A stretch of DNA of 64,000 bases. Origin: Chrysaora quinquecirrha (taxonomy: Eukaryota > Cnidaria > Scyphozoa > Semaeostomeae > Pelagiidae). The stretch's first letter is position 1; the number at the start of each line of letters is the position of its first letter. Position numbers and translations under genes: made by a program. The notes under the pieces were generated by a model. That model saw nothing but the letters and a program-made list of their open reading frames with translations. It was not told the DNA's origin and did no database searches. The stretch covers positions 1,099,657 through 1,163,656 of the forward strand of contig JACTAT010000043.1 of NCBI GenBank assembly GCA_014526335.1, written 5' to 3'. Positions 1 through 10,966 of the stretch are shown piece by piece.

Positions 1-528
1 CACTCACTAACATTTCCGTCGAATGTTACTCTCTATATATCTATGATAATGACAAATTTGCAAATGCGGCATTTCCCTAGCAGAGACTCTGGGTCTGGTG
101 CAAAATGTCATAAAACATATACACTGAGTTGGCGCGTTTTGAGAAAACTTGTGCCTTATATCTACATATACCCTATATCCTCACAAAAGCGCCATACGAG
201 TCCATTAACCTTATATAAACATAAACCCTATATCTTTCCAAAGGCTACATTTCTCTGGCAACAACTCTAGTACACAGTAAAACACTTGGAATTACAGTCC
301 TTTTTAGTTCAAAATGCACCAATTTTATAAATATTTCAACATATGACAGCATCATGCCGGCTATCTTTCAAACCCGGCATAAGGAATCGGAGTCGGAACC
401 GGAATTAGAATCGGGATGGGAGTCGGAATCGGATGTAATCAATTTATTTGTACACTTTCTGAATGATTGCAAGTAGGGAAAAAAATGACATAGCTTAGCC
501 AGAGAATAGATTATGTAGATGTATGTGT
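1..528. other. 5' flank, no gene seen
   Basis: No supportable coding region. The 75-codon reading frame starting at 43 has no recognisable motif. The only structure is the short purine-rich repeat listed separately. Confidence 0.6.
373..434 (+). repeat. degenerate GGAATC/GGAGTC hexamer repeat
   Basis: About ten imperfect hexamers of the type GGAATC, GGAGTC or GGAACC run head to tail. Simple-sequence repeat of no evident function. Confidence 0.7.
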
Positions 529-757
529 TGTCAATTATTCTTAACTAGTTACCAGACTCTTTTTGTAGTATTTAAGAAGTATTTCCGTTCACTTATTCAG
601 TCGTTGTTATCAGTTCGTCACGTTATTCGCTTCGTTTACGTATTCATTCAATCGTTTCGATATTCACAGTTATTAACAAGTTATGTATATAGTTTAATAT
701 TATCGTTATGTATATATTTCGAAGATAAGTTGTTCTCTTGTTTCACGTCCTTCACAA
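529..757 (+). repeat. 5' LTR of BEL/Pao element
   Basis: Starts with TGTCAATTATTC; bases 529-724 recur at 6509-6704. The end is placed just before the primer-binding site at 760; bases 725-757 are missing from the truncated 3' copy, so the exact 3' edge is inferred. Confidence 0.85.
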
Positions 758-759
758 AT

Positions 760-772
760 TGGTGCCGTGACC
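760..772 (+). promoter_or_regulatory. primer-binding site of BEL/Pao element
   Basis: TGGTGCCGTGACC lies immediately after the 5' LTR. It begins TGG as expected for complementarity to a tRNA 3' CCA end. The tRNA species is not assigned. Confidence 0.65.
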
Positions 773-818
773 AGGATCCGAGTTATTGCTGTTCGTATTC
801 GTTCATTCATTCGCAATC

Positions 819-1566
819 ATGCCGCCGAAGCAAAAAAACGCAGTTCGAGAAACTCAAACAAGAGAGAAGACAACTTAGACGCACATTTACGAAGATTTTC
901 AACGAGGCATCCGTTCTATTCACGAAGACAACACTCACAGACGACGAAATCACTATTCTGAAGTCATCATTCGAATTACTCAAGACCACGTTTCAAGAAG
1001 GTGCCGATCTCGAGAAAAATATCAAGAACATCGCCCTTGACGAAATAGAAGATGAAGCCGAACAGGATGAGTTATTTGACGAAGGTGATTCTGTTATTAT
1101 TGCTAATAAAGGTAAGCTCACTAAACTTGAGTTCGTAATAACTAAGTTCGAAAAACCAGCCGCAAATCCGGCCACGCCGTCACCTTCATCGCCGCAGCCA
1201 CAGCCTTCTTCTTCGACTCCCACGTTTTCGCGTTCGAAACTGCCAGATCTAAACCTCCCCACTTTCGATGGTAATATTACGGAGTGGTTTGGGTTCTGGG
1301 AACGTTTCCAGTCACAAGTAGGGAAATCTCCTGATCTCCCTAATTCTGCCAAGTTCACGTACCTTATGGGTCAACTCAGAGGAGAGGCATTGGCTACTGT
1401 GAAAGGTCTTATCCCTTCAGATCAAAATTACGCTATTTTAGAAGCTACGTTACAAGAAAACTTTGGCCTTCCTAGGAGAATCATTCGCGCTCACGTTTTG
1501 AATTTGCTTAAAATGCCTAAACCGACCCCGTCGCCAGTAGCTTACGTCATTTTTACAATTCTTTGA
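819..1566 (+). pseudogene. BEL/Pao gag, N-terminal part (DUF1759-type)
   Basis: The first ATG after the primer-binding site is at 819, but its frame closes quickly; the gag frame used from about 838 lies one base over, separated by the run of A at 831-837. The product begins with a basic, coiled-coil-like Lys/Glu region, then a Pro/Ser-rich linker (about 1160-1240), then a DUF1759-like capsid segment starting with LPDLNLPTFDG. It would form the particle shell in the cytoplasm. The frame ends at 1566, while the homologous sequence continues in another frame from about 1536, which marks a one-base frameshift. Confidence 0.82.
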
Positions 1567-4247
1567 TGGGTGATATTCGTTCGCTTGAATCTCTAAAGAT
1601 TGATGTCGCGGCTTGTGCCCCATTCCTAGTGCCCATCATAGAAGACAAGCTTCCTGGTAAAGTACTCAGTCATATAGATGATTGTGGTATACAGTCAATT
1701 TTCGATTTAAAGGGCTTTATCGAGAAATTCAAAGAATATATTACTCGCCAAGAGCAGGCAGCAATCGCCAATCGGCCAACTGGCCACCAGCCGTCTTTTG
1801 AGTCATACGAACCCCCGTCTACTACTTTCAGTACTCTGTCTGCCTCCGTTAACGTTCGTTGCCAACTCTGTAAGGGCCCACATGCCGCCCAACGTTGCCC
1901 TCAGCCCGCCGCTGATAAAACAGCCGCCGTAATTAACAATAAACTTTGCCTTAACTGTTTGTATTCGGGACATCGCGTCTCACAATGTAATGCCAAAGGT
2001 CGTTGTGGTAAATGTAAGGGGAAGCATCACACAGCCATTCACGGGATTCAAATCCATCGTAACGCAAACGCAATTTCGTATAATTCTCAACGTAACAGTA
2101 ATTCAGCTCGGCAAGCCCCGTCGCAAGCAAACACTAATGTCGCTATCATTTCCAACGAGCCATCTACGCCTCAAGTCGCTCCTAGCAGCACACCCGCGGC
2201 TCCTACGTCATCTCAGCAGATCGTTTCTAACTGTGCTTTCGCCGCGCAACGTTCTAGTTTATGGGATAGTGATATTGTCAATAACATTGATTCGTTAAAG
2301 CCTGTTTATTCTTCTGATGTTGATTCTCATGTTGTTAAAGTCAAGGATTCTGATTCGTTTATAAACTCTCGTAACATTGATATCTCTCAAGCGCTTTCTA
2401 AGCCTGAAAACACAGTCGTAACAAGCACCGTCGCTAATACGATTCTTTTGAAAACCGCTAAAGCTATCGCAATTTCTGCCGATAAGAAAGTTACAGCCAG
2501 AATCTTTTTCGATGAAGGCTCACAACGCAGTTACGTTCGCACCGCATTTGCTTCTGAATTGGATTTAACTCCTACGTCCTACGAATTCTTGTCCGTATCT
2601 GGTTTTGGGGGAAAAGTAACTGAACATACCTATGGGGTAACAAACATTGGCCCAGAAACCCCCACAGGAATAGAAAATGTTCGTGTTCTCATGACAGACG
2701 AAATTGTTCAACCTTTGCAACAATATTGCTTCAAGGAAATAAAATCTAACCCCCGTCTTCAAGATTTGCCTTTGGCTAACGATTTTAAGGATGGCTCCTT
2801 TGTCGTTGATATTCTATTAGGAGCTGATGCCGCGTATCGCTTTCTTGGCAACGTTTCACAAGAAAGTTCACACCCTTTGATTCAAGAATCTAAATTTGGA
2901 TATGTTTTATCCGGTCCTTTGCTTAACGATTCAAAGCCGACTTGTGAGTCAACACCAAAGGGTCACGACATTTCAACAAACACGATTAATTCGCCTTTCG
3001 CAGATTCTGACAATAGCCAAAACGACTCTGCTGTTTCCTTTGAAAATTTGATGAGCAATTCATCTTTGTTTATTCAAATCGACCGTCTATTTCAAGATCA
3101 ATTCGTTTCTGAAACACCTCAGGACACGCAAATGAATGAATTTTTGCATTCTTATCGCCAGCAAATCGAATTTCAAAATGGGTCTTATTACGCTCCTCTA
3201 CCTTGGAAAACTGACCACCCACCTTTGCCTTCGAATCTTAACCTCTGCAAAAAACGTTTAGAACAAGTCACGTCACGATTAAACAAACTAGGCCTCATGG
3301 AAGCCTATCGTAAAGTAATGGCAGAACATTTGTCAAATTGTTATATAGAAGAGGTCCCTGATTTACAACAACCATGGCCTGAAGAAGGATGTCATTACCT
3401 TCCTCATTTCTTTGTTTTAAAGGATTCCGAAACAACTCCTTTAAGAATCGTTTTTGCTGCCAACACCGGTCAAGTTAGTCTCAACGACTGTCTTTACACT
3501 GGCCCATGTCTTCTCAATAATTTGGTTGAGCTATTAGTCCGTTTTCGCTTTCCAAAATACGCATTCGTCGCCGATATTCAACGCGCCTTTCTCAACATAA
3601 AACTCAAAGAAGAGGACAGGCCTTTCGTACGCTTTCTCTGGTACAAAGATAATGACCCGTCAAAGGAAATTTGTGTTTACACATACAACACAATCGTTTT
3701 CGGCCACACTAGCAGTCCAATGACTCTAGGTGCAGTTTTACTCGAACATTTACAGAAATATAACGATCCCGTAGCAGTCGATTTAGCTCAAAAGCTTTAT
3801 GTCGATAATCTCCTTTCCGGTGCTCAAACCGAGGCTGAAGCCACAGCTTATTTCCATAAAGCGCGCGAAATCATGGAAGAAGGTCACTTCGTACTCCGTC
3901 AATGGTCGACTAATTCGCAGAGTTTGCAAGAACTGATAAATGCTAATAAACTCCAAACTAAATCAGATATAATTTCGTTACTCGGTCTTCAGTGGTATTC
4001 CTCTACTGATTGCATTTCGTTTCAACCGAAAAATTTTGATTCTTCTTCCGAATCTCTTACAAAACGCAAAGTTCTAAGCATCGCAAGTCGATTATTCGAC
4101 CCGCTAGGTCTTGTTTTACCCGTCATTGTACTCGCTCGTTTATTTCTCGCTGAACTCTGGGATGAAAAACTTGGTTGGGACCAACCTTTGCCTACTCAGA
4201 AAATTCAAGCATGGAAAAACATTGAAAAAGAACTTTCTGCCATTTAG
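1536..4247 (+). pseudogene. BEL/Pao gag C-terminus, protease and reverse transcriptase
   Basis: After the rest of the DUF1759 region come two CCHC-like zinc knuckles (about 1855-1900 and 1948-2035, the second with extra CxxC). A retroviral-type aspartic protease follows (FFDEGSQRSYV near 2508, DEG where D-S/T-G is usual). The reverse transcriptase spans about 3200-4000, with VADIQRAF as the first catalytic Asp motif and YVDN at 3798-3809 instead of the textbook YVDD. The A17 peptidase-like linker follows. Length and order fit BEL/Pao. The frame closes at a TAG at 4245-4247 but homology continues in the same frame, so this is a single nonsense change. Confidence 0.9.
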
Positions 4248-5045
4248 AATTTCCAGTTTCCTCGTTGGATTGATTTCGATACTAATCAACCAGTCTATCT
4301 ACACGTTTTTACCGACGCTAGTAAGCTAGTAATGGGTGCCGTCGCATATCTTAGTCAGGGTGATAAATGTATCTTACTTGGTTCGAAATCAAAATTGGCG
4401 CCTCGTGGTAAGAAAACTCTTACTATCCCTCAGCTTGAACTGAGTGCTATGTTGCTTGGCTCTCAATTTTACGCCAACCTGCTTGAAATCGTCAGGAAAG
4501 AATTCGCTACAGTTCATGTTCATTTGTGGACTGATTCAGAAATCGCTCTGTATTGGCTTTCGTCAAAGCGCAAGCTAAAGCAATTTGTCCAGAATAAGGT
4601 TGACGCAATAAATCGCCTTTTTGAATCTTCTTTCTGGGGTCATACACCCTCACCAGAAAACCCTGCAGACCTCGTCTCTCGTGGCTGTAGTGCGCAGTCT
4701 CTGCTCAAATCGCAATTATGGCATAATGGTCCATCTTGGATAACTAACACAGCCTCGTGGCCACAATGGCCTAAATCGCAACCTGTTTCATCTACAGTTG
4801 CCGCTTCCGTCGCTGAACAGCAAATAGCGTTGCCGTCGCCTAGCGTTTGCAGTATCATAGATTTATCACGTTTCAATGACTATTCTCGCCTTCTGGCGTC
4901 GTCAGTTTATGTCAATCGTTTTGTTTTCGTACTGGGACTAAAGGAACCCTACTACTTCGGAACTAGATTCCGTAGAAACAGCATGGATTCGCTCGCAGCA
5001 GCAGCAGTATTATCCTCAAGTTATAGATTATCTTACGTCTCGTAA
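4248..5045 (+). pseudogene. BEL/Pao RNase H and start of integrase linker
   Basis: This continues the pol frame directly after the TAG. An RNase H fold is indicated by VFTDAS at about 4308 and WTDSEIALYWL at about 4530, the expected acidic positions. The region then runs into the linker before the integrase. From about 4930-4990 the homologous sequence switches frame, and this frame closes at 5045. The first in-frame ATG (4332) is not a real start: the domain begins upstream of it. Confidence 0.85.
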
Positions 5046-6489
5046 TAATGCAAACAAGGCTCACGCTCCACCGAATGTTCGTCAGCTTAATTTTTTTCTA
5101 GATGAGAAAGGACTCATTCGCGCGAAAGGACGCTTTGATATTGACTCTTCGCTTATTTTATTACCTCAGAGTTCTCGTTTTACTGACTTAGTAGTTTTAG
5201 ATTATCATCAACGTTTACACCATATTGGTGTTGGAGGAACTATCGTCACTTTACGTCAACGCTTCTGGATTCAATCCGCTCGCTCCGTCGCTCGTTGCCT
5301 TTTGCATAAATGCTCTACGTGCAAGAGAGTCACAGGCAGACCATATCTCCTGCCTACATCATCAGAGCTACCACAGTTTCGCGTAGCTTTGTCAAACCGG
5401 CCGTTTTCGAACATAGGCGTCGACTTCACTGGCCATCTACTCGTGAAAGACTATCATGGCAATCATCGGAAAGTTTACATCTGTTTATTCACTTGTCTAA
5501 CCACACGAGCAATAAGCTTGGAACTCGTTGAAGATCTCACAACCTCGTCGTTTCTACAAGCATTTCGTAGACATTGTAGCGTTTTTTCAACTCCTCGTTT
5601 AATTTTACCAGACAATGCTCAGACATTCAAATGTGCAGAACAGAACTTAGAGAAATTGTTATCTTTATTCGATTCTCCGGCCATTCAGCATGCTTTCGCT
5701 CAGAGACGCATTACCTTTCGTTATATTCCCGCACGCAGCCCTCATTGGGGTGGAGTTTACGAACGTTTAATAGGTCTAACTAAAACTTGCTTAAAGAAGG
5801 TACTCCGTCGTTCATTCGTTACGCTCTCAGAGTTAGCAACACTACTCAAAGAAATTCAAGCCGTTCTCAACGATCGTCCGCTCACATACGTCAACTCGGA
5901 CATGCAGGATCTTCAGCCGCTTACACCAAGTCAGTTACTCTTCGGATACAACGTCACACCGTTACCATATCCGTCATACGACGACACAGAATCATCTGAT
6001 CCGACGTTTGGTGACAAAGATGACATTCATCGTGCACAAATTCGTCGATCTGCGTTATACCATCATTTTTCTTCACGCTTCAGCAAAGAATACTTGTCAT
6101 TTCTTCGCGAAATACATTCATTGCATCATCGCAAACAGTCTTCTTCAGAGAATCGCATTAGAGTTGGAGATATCGTAATTGTTGCTGACACCGACAAACC
6201 TAGAAATCATTGGGAACTAGGTCTAGTGACAGAACTAATTCTTGGCTCTGACAAATTATGTAGAGCAGCCGTAGTGCGCACCCCACGTGGTCGCACAACT
6301 CGTTCGATTATTAAGTTGTATCCTTTAGAGATACAGGCCGATTGTGTTCAGGAAGAAGAAGAAGACTTAGAGAAGAATGAAGAGAAGAAATCTGAAGAAC
6401 ATTCCATTCCAAAACGCTCGCTTCGCAGAGCAGCGTTCGAAGCCAGGGACGCTATAAAGGCCCAGCTAATAGACAGTAATCGAGATTAG
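4972..6489 (+). pseudogene. BEL/Pao integrase
   Basis: The frame is open from about 4972 to the stop at 6489. An H2C2 zinc-binding segment (HQRLHHIG ... HKCSTCKR, about 5208-5330) precedes an rve integrase core. All three catalytic acids are visible: Asp in GVDFTG (about 5425), Asp in LPDNAQ (about 5608) and Glu in GGVYERLIG (about 5755). A C-terminal DUF5641-like domain (RVGDIVIVADTD..., about 6160-6330) and an acidic tail follow. Integrase would insert the cDNA into chromosomal DNA in the nucleus. The domain itself is uninterrupted. Confidence 0.9.
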
Positions 6490-6508
6490 CTTTTCGCCGG
6501 GCCCCTAG

Positions 6509-6704
6509 TGTCAATTATTCTTAACTAGTTACCAGACTCTTTTAGTAGTATTTAAGAAGTATTTCCGTTCACTTATTCAGTCGTTGTTATCAGTTCGTCA
6601 CGTTATTCGCTTCGTTTACGTATTCATTCAATCGTTTCGATATTCACAGTTATTAACAAGTTATGTATATAGTTTAATATTATCGTTATGTATATATTTC
6701 GAAG
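6509..6704 (+). repeat. 3' LTR of BEL/Pao element, truncated
   Basis: Matches 529-724 with one substitution. It lacks the last about 33 bases of the 5' LTR and joins LINE-derived sequence at 6705. Confidence 0.9.
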
Positions 6705-7303
6705 TTCGCTAAGATGAACTATTTTAAAACTAATGAAACCTTACATAACTACGAAACTCGACAACAAAAAAATTACAAAATTCATAAAACTAATAAGAAA
6801 TGGGGTGATAAGATGATTTAGCAACAAAGGGGCTCGTCTTTGGAATGCATTACCTTCATCACTAAAAAATATCAGAAAATCGTCAAAATTTGGAAAACTT
6901 CTTAAGAAACGCATCATTGATGGTTATTAATTTTAGTCATCCAGCTTGAAAAATATTCCAAAAAAATCATAAAAATTAAAAAAATAAAAAAAGTTTATAT
7001 TATAGTAATAGTACTGTGCTTTAATTATTTGTAAAGGCAGAATATTTTGCGTTCTGATTCTTATATTTTTAGCTTGTGTTAACTAAGCTCTAGTTAACCA
7101 GAGTTGATGGTATTCTCTTGTATTTTTTTTACATAAACTTAGATTTGTTTTGTAACTTTATTATAACTTTAATTTAGCGGCCCAAGCCTGATAAGCCCTG
7201 CTTTTCTTGGGTCGTGTAAAACACACTATTTTGCCTTAATTTGTATCTTATACATTAATTGTGTGTTTTAAAAATGAAATTGAGTTGAATTGAATTGAAT
7301 TGA
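6705..7303 (+). mobile_element. LINE 3' fragment (5' truncated)
   Basis: The conceptual C-terminus includes GARLWNALPSSLKNIRKS and ends at a TAA at 6928-6930. This is the Leu/Trp-Asn-x-Leu-Pro tail common at the end of animal LINE reverse transcriptases. A one-base frameshift lies near 6820. About 370 bases of 3' UTR follow, finishing in four to five TTGAA/TTGAG units at 7279-7303, the short tandem tail typical of CR1/L2/Rex-like LINEs. The 5' truncation point coincides with the broken LTR end. Confidence 0.65.
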
Positions 7304-8237
7304 TGATTAATTTTGATAAAGACACAATAACTGTCAAGTAAATTTCAGCTGTTCAATTCTTAAAAAAAGACTTTTGAGTATTCTTATGTAGGTATTATAT
7401 TGATATTTTACTGTGAACTTTGGGGTATACTATTTAGAATTTTCATAAATTTCGTGGTCAGATTTTTATTAAGAAAAAGGCCCACCCCCGTCACTAATCT
7501 ATTGAATTTACCCCCCACCCTGGGGGCAAATTTTATTTCGTTGAGGCACGAGATGTTTTGTGGAGGTGAGTTTTTCATTTCATTTCGTTGAATTTCACGT
7601 TCTGGAGGGGAATTTTTCACTTCCCCAAAGCATTTTTCATTTCGCTGGGGAATTTATCAATTAGTCTAGTTGTCAAATAAAACAATTTTTAGCTGAATTG
7701 TCGTTGATGCTCGATGGTTTACTGGATGGCCTTGGAAGCAACCTAAAATTCCTAAAAACAAAAATCTATATATTTTTTTTCTGAATATTGTCGTGCAATA
7801 GACTGCCAGTCAGTTTTCCCATGTTGATAGAGTAACCTCAACATTGTACAAATAGTCACAACAAATAAATTCACATCACTGTACTGAGATTTTTTGTAAT
7901 TTAAGATAAATACTGCTAATCATGTTAGCATGGTCTTTTGGTGGATGATCTCATAGATCGGGCCGTGAAAATCGATGGTCTGATGCTTACGTCGTGTCGT
8001 GATCGACGACTCGATCTATGCAGCATGGTTTAACTCCTCATAGATCGTGTCGCCATTGATGATACAATCTACATATCACAACGGGACATTTCAGTCAACG
8101 ATTTTGTCCACGATGTTACTCCATACAAAAATTTGTATGAATTGGCATGAGCAAGGCGTCTTGTCTTTCATTTGAATTCTTGCACTCATGGACAAAATGT
8201 ACTTATTGACTTATATCCAAACGGGCATACAACTTGA
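7304..8237. other. non-coding spacer
   Basis: No coding region supported. It contains the 7540-7645 repeat (separate entry) and, at about 7940-8050, two copies of a short TCATAGATCG motif. Otherwise AT-rich and featureless to my reading. Confidence 0.5.
7540..7645 (-). repeat. dispersed repeat, inverted relative to 12358-12470
   Basis: On the minus strand the sequence is built of blocks such as CGAAATGAAAAATG, GTGAAAAATTCCCCTCCA and CGTGAAATT. The same blocks in the same order occur on the plus strand at about 12358-12470. The two copies therefore form an outer inverted pair around the Penelope-like element. Confidence 0.55.
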
Positions 8238-8313
8238 TAATGAATAAAATAACCAGAAGCTTAAACATTTTTTTTTAAGATAGCAAACGAAAGATGACAA
8301 GATATTTGCTATC

Positions 8314-8357
8314 GACTATATATTCGACTGCACTTTCCAGCAGTCATCATCAGAGTA
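8314..8357 (-). ncRNA. hammerhead-ribozyme-like motif, left arm
   Basis: Exact reverse complement of the motif in the right arm: core at 8347-8353, stem II 8326-8331 with 8340-8345, GAA at 8323-8325. Same caveat about the missing A. Confidence 0.5.
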
Positions 8358-8488
8358 ACGGTTTTACAAATTCAACGGTTAAAGTTAAGAATTTAAAATT
8401 TAATCATTTAATTGTTGTCATGGTAATTGATATATGACAACTCCAAAGAACAACCGGAAACAATAATGACGTAATGATAACAAATGTT

Positions 8489-9228
8489 TTAATTAAACAG
8501 TTTTAACGGAATGGATTTGTCTTGCGCATTCAACGACGGTTTCAGCTTCTTGATCTCCAATGCCTCTGATATTTTACGTTTATAGTAATTGCGATGATTT
8601 TTAGATAGCAACGTGAAATTGTTCAATTTTACTGTATCATGACCTGACTCAGCTGAGTGTTTAAAAACATGCGAATTGTTGTCTCTACCGCTATGATCTT
8701 TCATTCTTTCACTTAATCGTCTACCAACCTCTCCTACGTATGATTGAGTGCAATTTTCATTTGGACAATCTACTTTATATACAAGGTTGTGCTGATGTTC
8801 ATAGTTGGTTTTGTCTTTAATATTAAAATGAGAACTCAATTTTGTCCCTGTGAATATGACCTTTATCTTTTGGTTATCCAATGTAGATTGATTTATTGTT
8901 CTTTTCAAAGACTTGATTATGTTTTCTCCTTCTTTACCTTTGTAAGGCAGTATAAGCATATTATTTTTAGTTTCAAGAACATTATTCGCATGCTCTTCTA
9001 CGGTATTGCTTGAAGCCATTTCATCTCTGCGTGCCTGTTCAGACTCAACTTGCTCTTTTATTTGCGAAATCAGCCATTTTGGATATCCGTTAATATCTTT
9101 AAAAACCTTAAGTAAATGATTGAATTCTTCATTACGATACTCTACCGTGGAACATATATTGAACGCTCTATGGAAAAGGGTTTTAAGAGTGCTTCTCTTC
9201 CATGATATAGGCGCGAATGATTGCCAAT
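8489..9228 (-). pseudogene. Penelope-like GIY-YIG domain, inverted second copy
   Basis: The minus-strand frame from the palindrome junction to the stop at 8489 has the end of the reverse transcriptase (WQSFAPISWKRSTLKTLF) running without interruption into the GIY-YIG region, identical at protein level to the plus copy over its last 176 residues. Unlike the plus copy it lacks the one-base loss, so the joined frame is intact here. The apparent N-terminal residues beyond 9228 belong to antisense of the reverse transcriptase and are not real. Confidence 0.85.
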
Positions 9229-10966
9229 ATAAAACAGCAATAAACAAATTTAAATGTAATCCTGATATACTCATTTTAAAACAAGATAAAGGTCGAGGTG
9301 TGGTAATTTTAGATAAAACAAAGTACACAGAAAAATGTTTATCATTGCTTAATAGTGGCCAATTTGATAAATGTAAAAAAGATCCAACATCGACAATTGA
9401 AAGAAAAATACAGAATGCGTTGAGGAAAATAAAGAATAATCTTCCAGAAAATGAATTTAAAAAACTATACCCTACTGGATCAGCACCAGGAAAGTTTTAC
9501 GGTACAGCAAAAATACATAAATTGAAAGAAGGTGATACGGTTGATAATCTTCCCATTAGACCCATAATTTCAAATATTGGAACTGCATCTTATCATATGG
9601 CGAAATATCTAGCAAAACTCTTGTCACCATTAAGTACCTCCGAATATACTGTAAGTTCCACCAATGAGTTTATTAAATACACTAAGACACTAAAGATTCC
9701 ACAAAACTATAAACTTGTATCATTTGATGTCACTTCTCTATTTACAAATGTTCCACTTGATTACACAATTGATCTTGTACTCAAAAGAATCTATGATAAC
9801 CAAGAAATCAGTACCAATATAGGTAAGGAAGATTTGAAGAACTTGCTATTACTCTGTACAAAAAACGTTCATTTTACATACAATGATACGATATACAAAC
9901 AGAATGATGGGGTAGCGATGGGTTCCCCTCTTGGACCAGTGCTAGCCGGCATATTCATGGCAGATTTAGAAAGATCTTTGATGCCTAATTTATCACAACA
10001 CATGTTCCCGTGGAAACGTTACGTCGATGACACCTTCACATTGATCAAAAGTGATTCAATTCAATTTGTGATCTCACAATTAAATAGTTTCAATCAGAAA
10101 ATAAAGTTCACACATGAAGAAGAACAAAATTGCAAAATTTCTTTTCTCGATGTTCTACTGATCCGTTCTAATGATATCTTAGGAACGACTGTGTATAGGA
10201 AACCAACAAATAATGATGTTTATTTGCATTGGCAATCATTCGCGCCTATATCATGGAAGAGAAGCACTCTTAAAACCCTTTTCCATAGAGCGTTCAATAT
10301 ATGTTCCACGGTAGAGTATCGTAATGAAGAATTCAATCATTTACTTAAGGTTTTAAAGATATTAACGGATATCCAAAATGGCTGATTTCGCAAATAAAAG
10401 AGCAAGTTGAGTCTGAACAGGCACGCAGAGATGAAATGGCTTCAAGCAATACCGTAGAAGAGCATGCGAATAATGTTCTTGAAACTAAAAATAATATGCT
10501 TATACTGCCTTACAAAGGTAAAGAAGGAGAAAACATAATCAAGTCTTTGAAAAGAACAATAAATCAATCTACATTGGATAACCAAAAGATAAAGGTCATA
10601 TTCACAGGGACAAAATTGAGTTCTCATTTTAATATTAAAGACAAAACCAACTATGAACATCAGCACAACCTTGTATATAAAGTAGATTGTCCAAATGAAA
10701 ATTGCACTCAATCATACGTAGGAGAGGTTGGTAGACGATTAAGTGAAAGAATGAAAGATCATAGCGGTAGAGACAACAATTCGCATGTTTTTAAACACTC
10801 AGCTGAGTCAGGTCATGATACAGTAAAATTGAACAATTTCACGTTGCTATCTAAAAATCATCGCAATTACTATAAACGTAAAATATCAGAGGCATTGGAG
10901 ATCAAGAAGCTGAAACCGTCGTTGAATGCGCAAGACAAATCCATTCCGTTAAAACTGTTTAATTAA
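9229..10966 (+). pseudogene. Penelope-like reverse transcriptase with GIY-YIG endonuclease
   Basis: The reverse transcriptase begins inside its N-terminal part (ILKQDKGRGVVILDK, about 9270) and shows SFDVTSLFTNVP (first catalytic Asp, about 9722), GVAMGSPLGPVLA (about 9910) and YVDD (10020-10031). The polymerase frame ends at 10385 because a T run near 10351 is one base shorter than in the left arm. The GIY-YIG part continues from 10436 to 10966, with Cys/His motif DCPNENC followed by SYVGEVGRRLSER. The enzyme would copy its RNA at a nicked target. It is truncated at the 5' side and frameshifted, so probably not autonomous. Confidence 0.9.

Larger units (their letters stand above)
529..6704 (+). 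mobile_element. BEL/Pao LTR retrotransposon, young but frame-broken, 3' LTR truncated
   Basis: Two direct terminal repeats bracket gag and pol in the order Gag, zinc knuckles, aspartic protease, reverse transcriptase, RNase H, integrase, the BEL/Pao order. The alignable 196 bases of the two LTRs differ at one position (564 versus 6544), so insertion was recent. The reading frame is nevertheless broken: an A-run length change near 831-837, a frameshift near 1520-1540, an in-frame TAG at 4245-4247 and a frameshift between about 4930 and 4990. The 3' LTR stops at 6704, where unrelated LINE sequence begins, so no target-site duplication can be read. The breaks could be true defects or consensus errors; the sequence cannot decide. 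Confidence 0.93.
8238..9228 (-). repeat. left arm of ~990-base inverted repeat
   Basis: Reverse complement of 10228-11215. Seen differences: nine versus seven T/A near the outer end (about 8268-8276), and five versus four in the run near 9110. Carries the GIY-YIG coding end and the 3' UTR on the minus strand. Confidence 0.92.

Noticed and set aside
9120..9228. N-terminal 36 codons of the plus-strand Penelope ORF
   Set aside because: They read the antisense of the left arm; the real reverse-transcriptase sequence starts at the palindrome junction.
8744..10711. Two identical 89-codon ORFs antisense to the GIY-YIG domain
   Set aside because: They occur in both arms only because the arms are copies, and they lie opposite a recognised domain.
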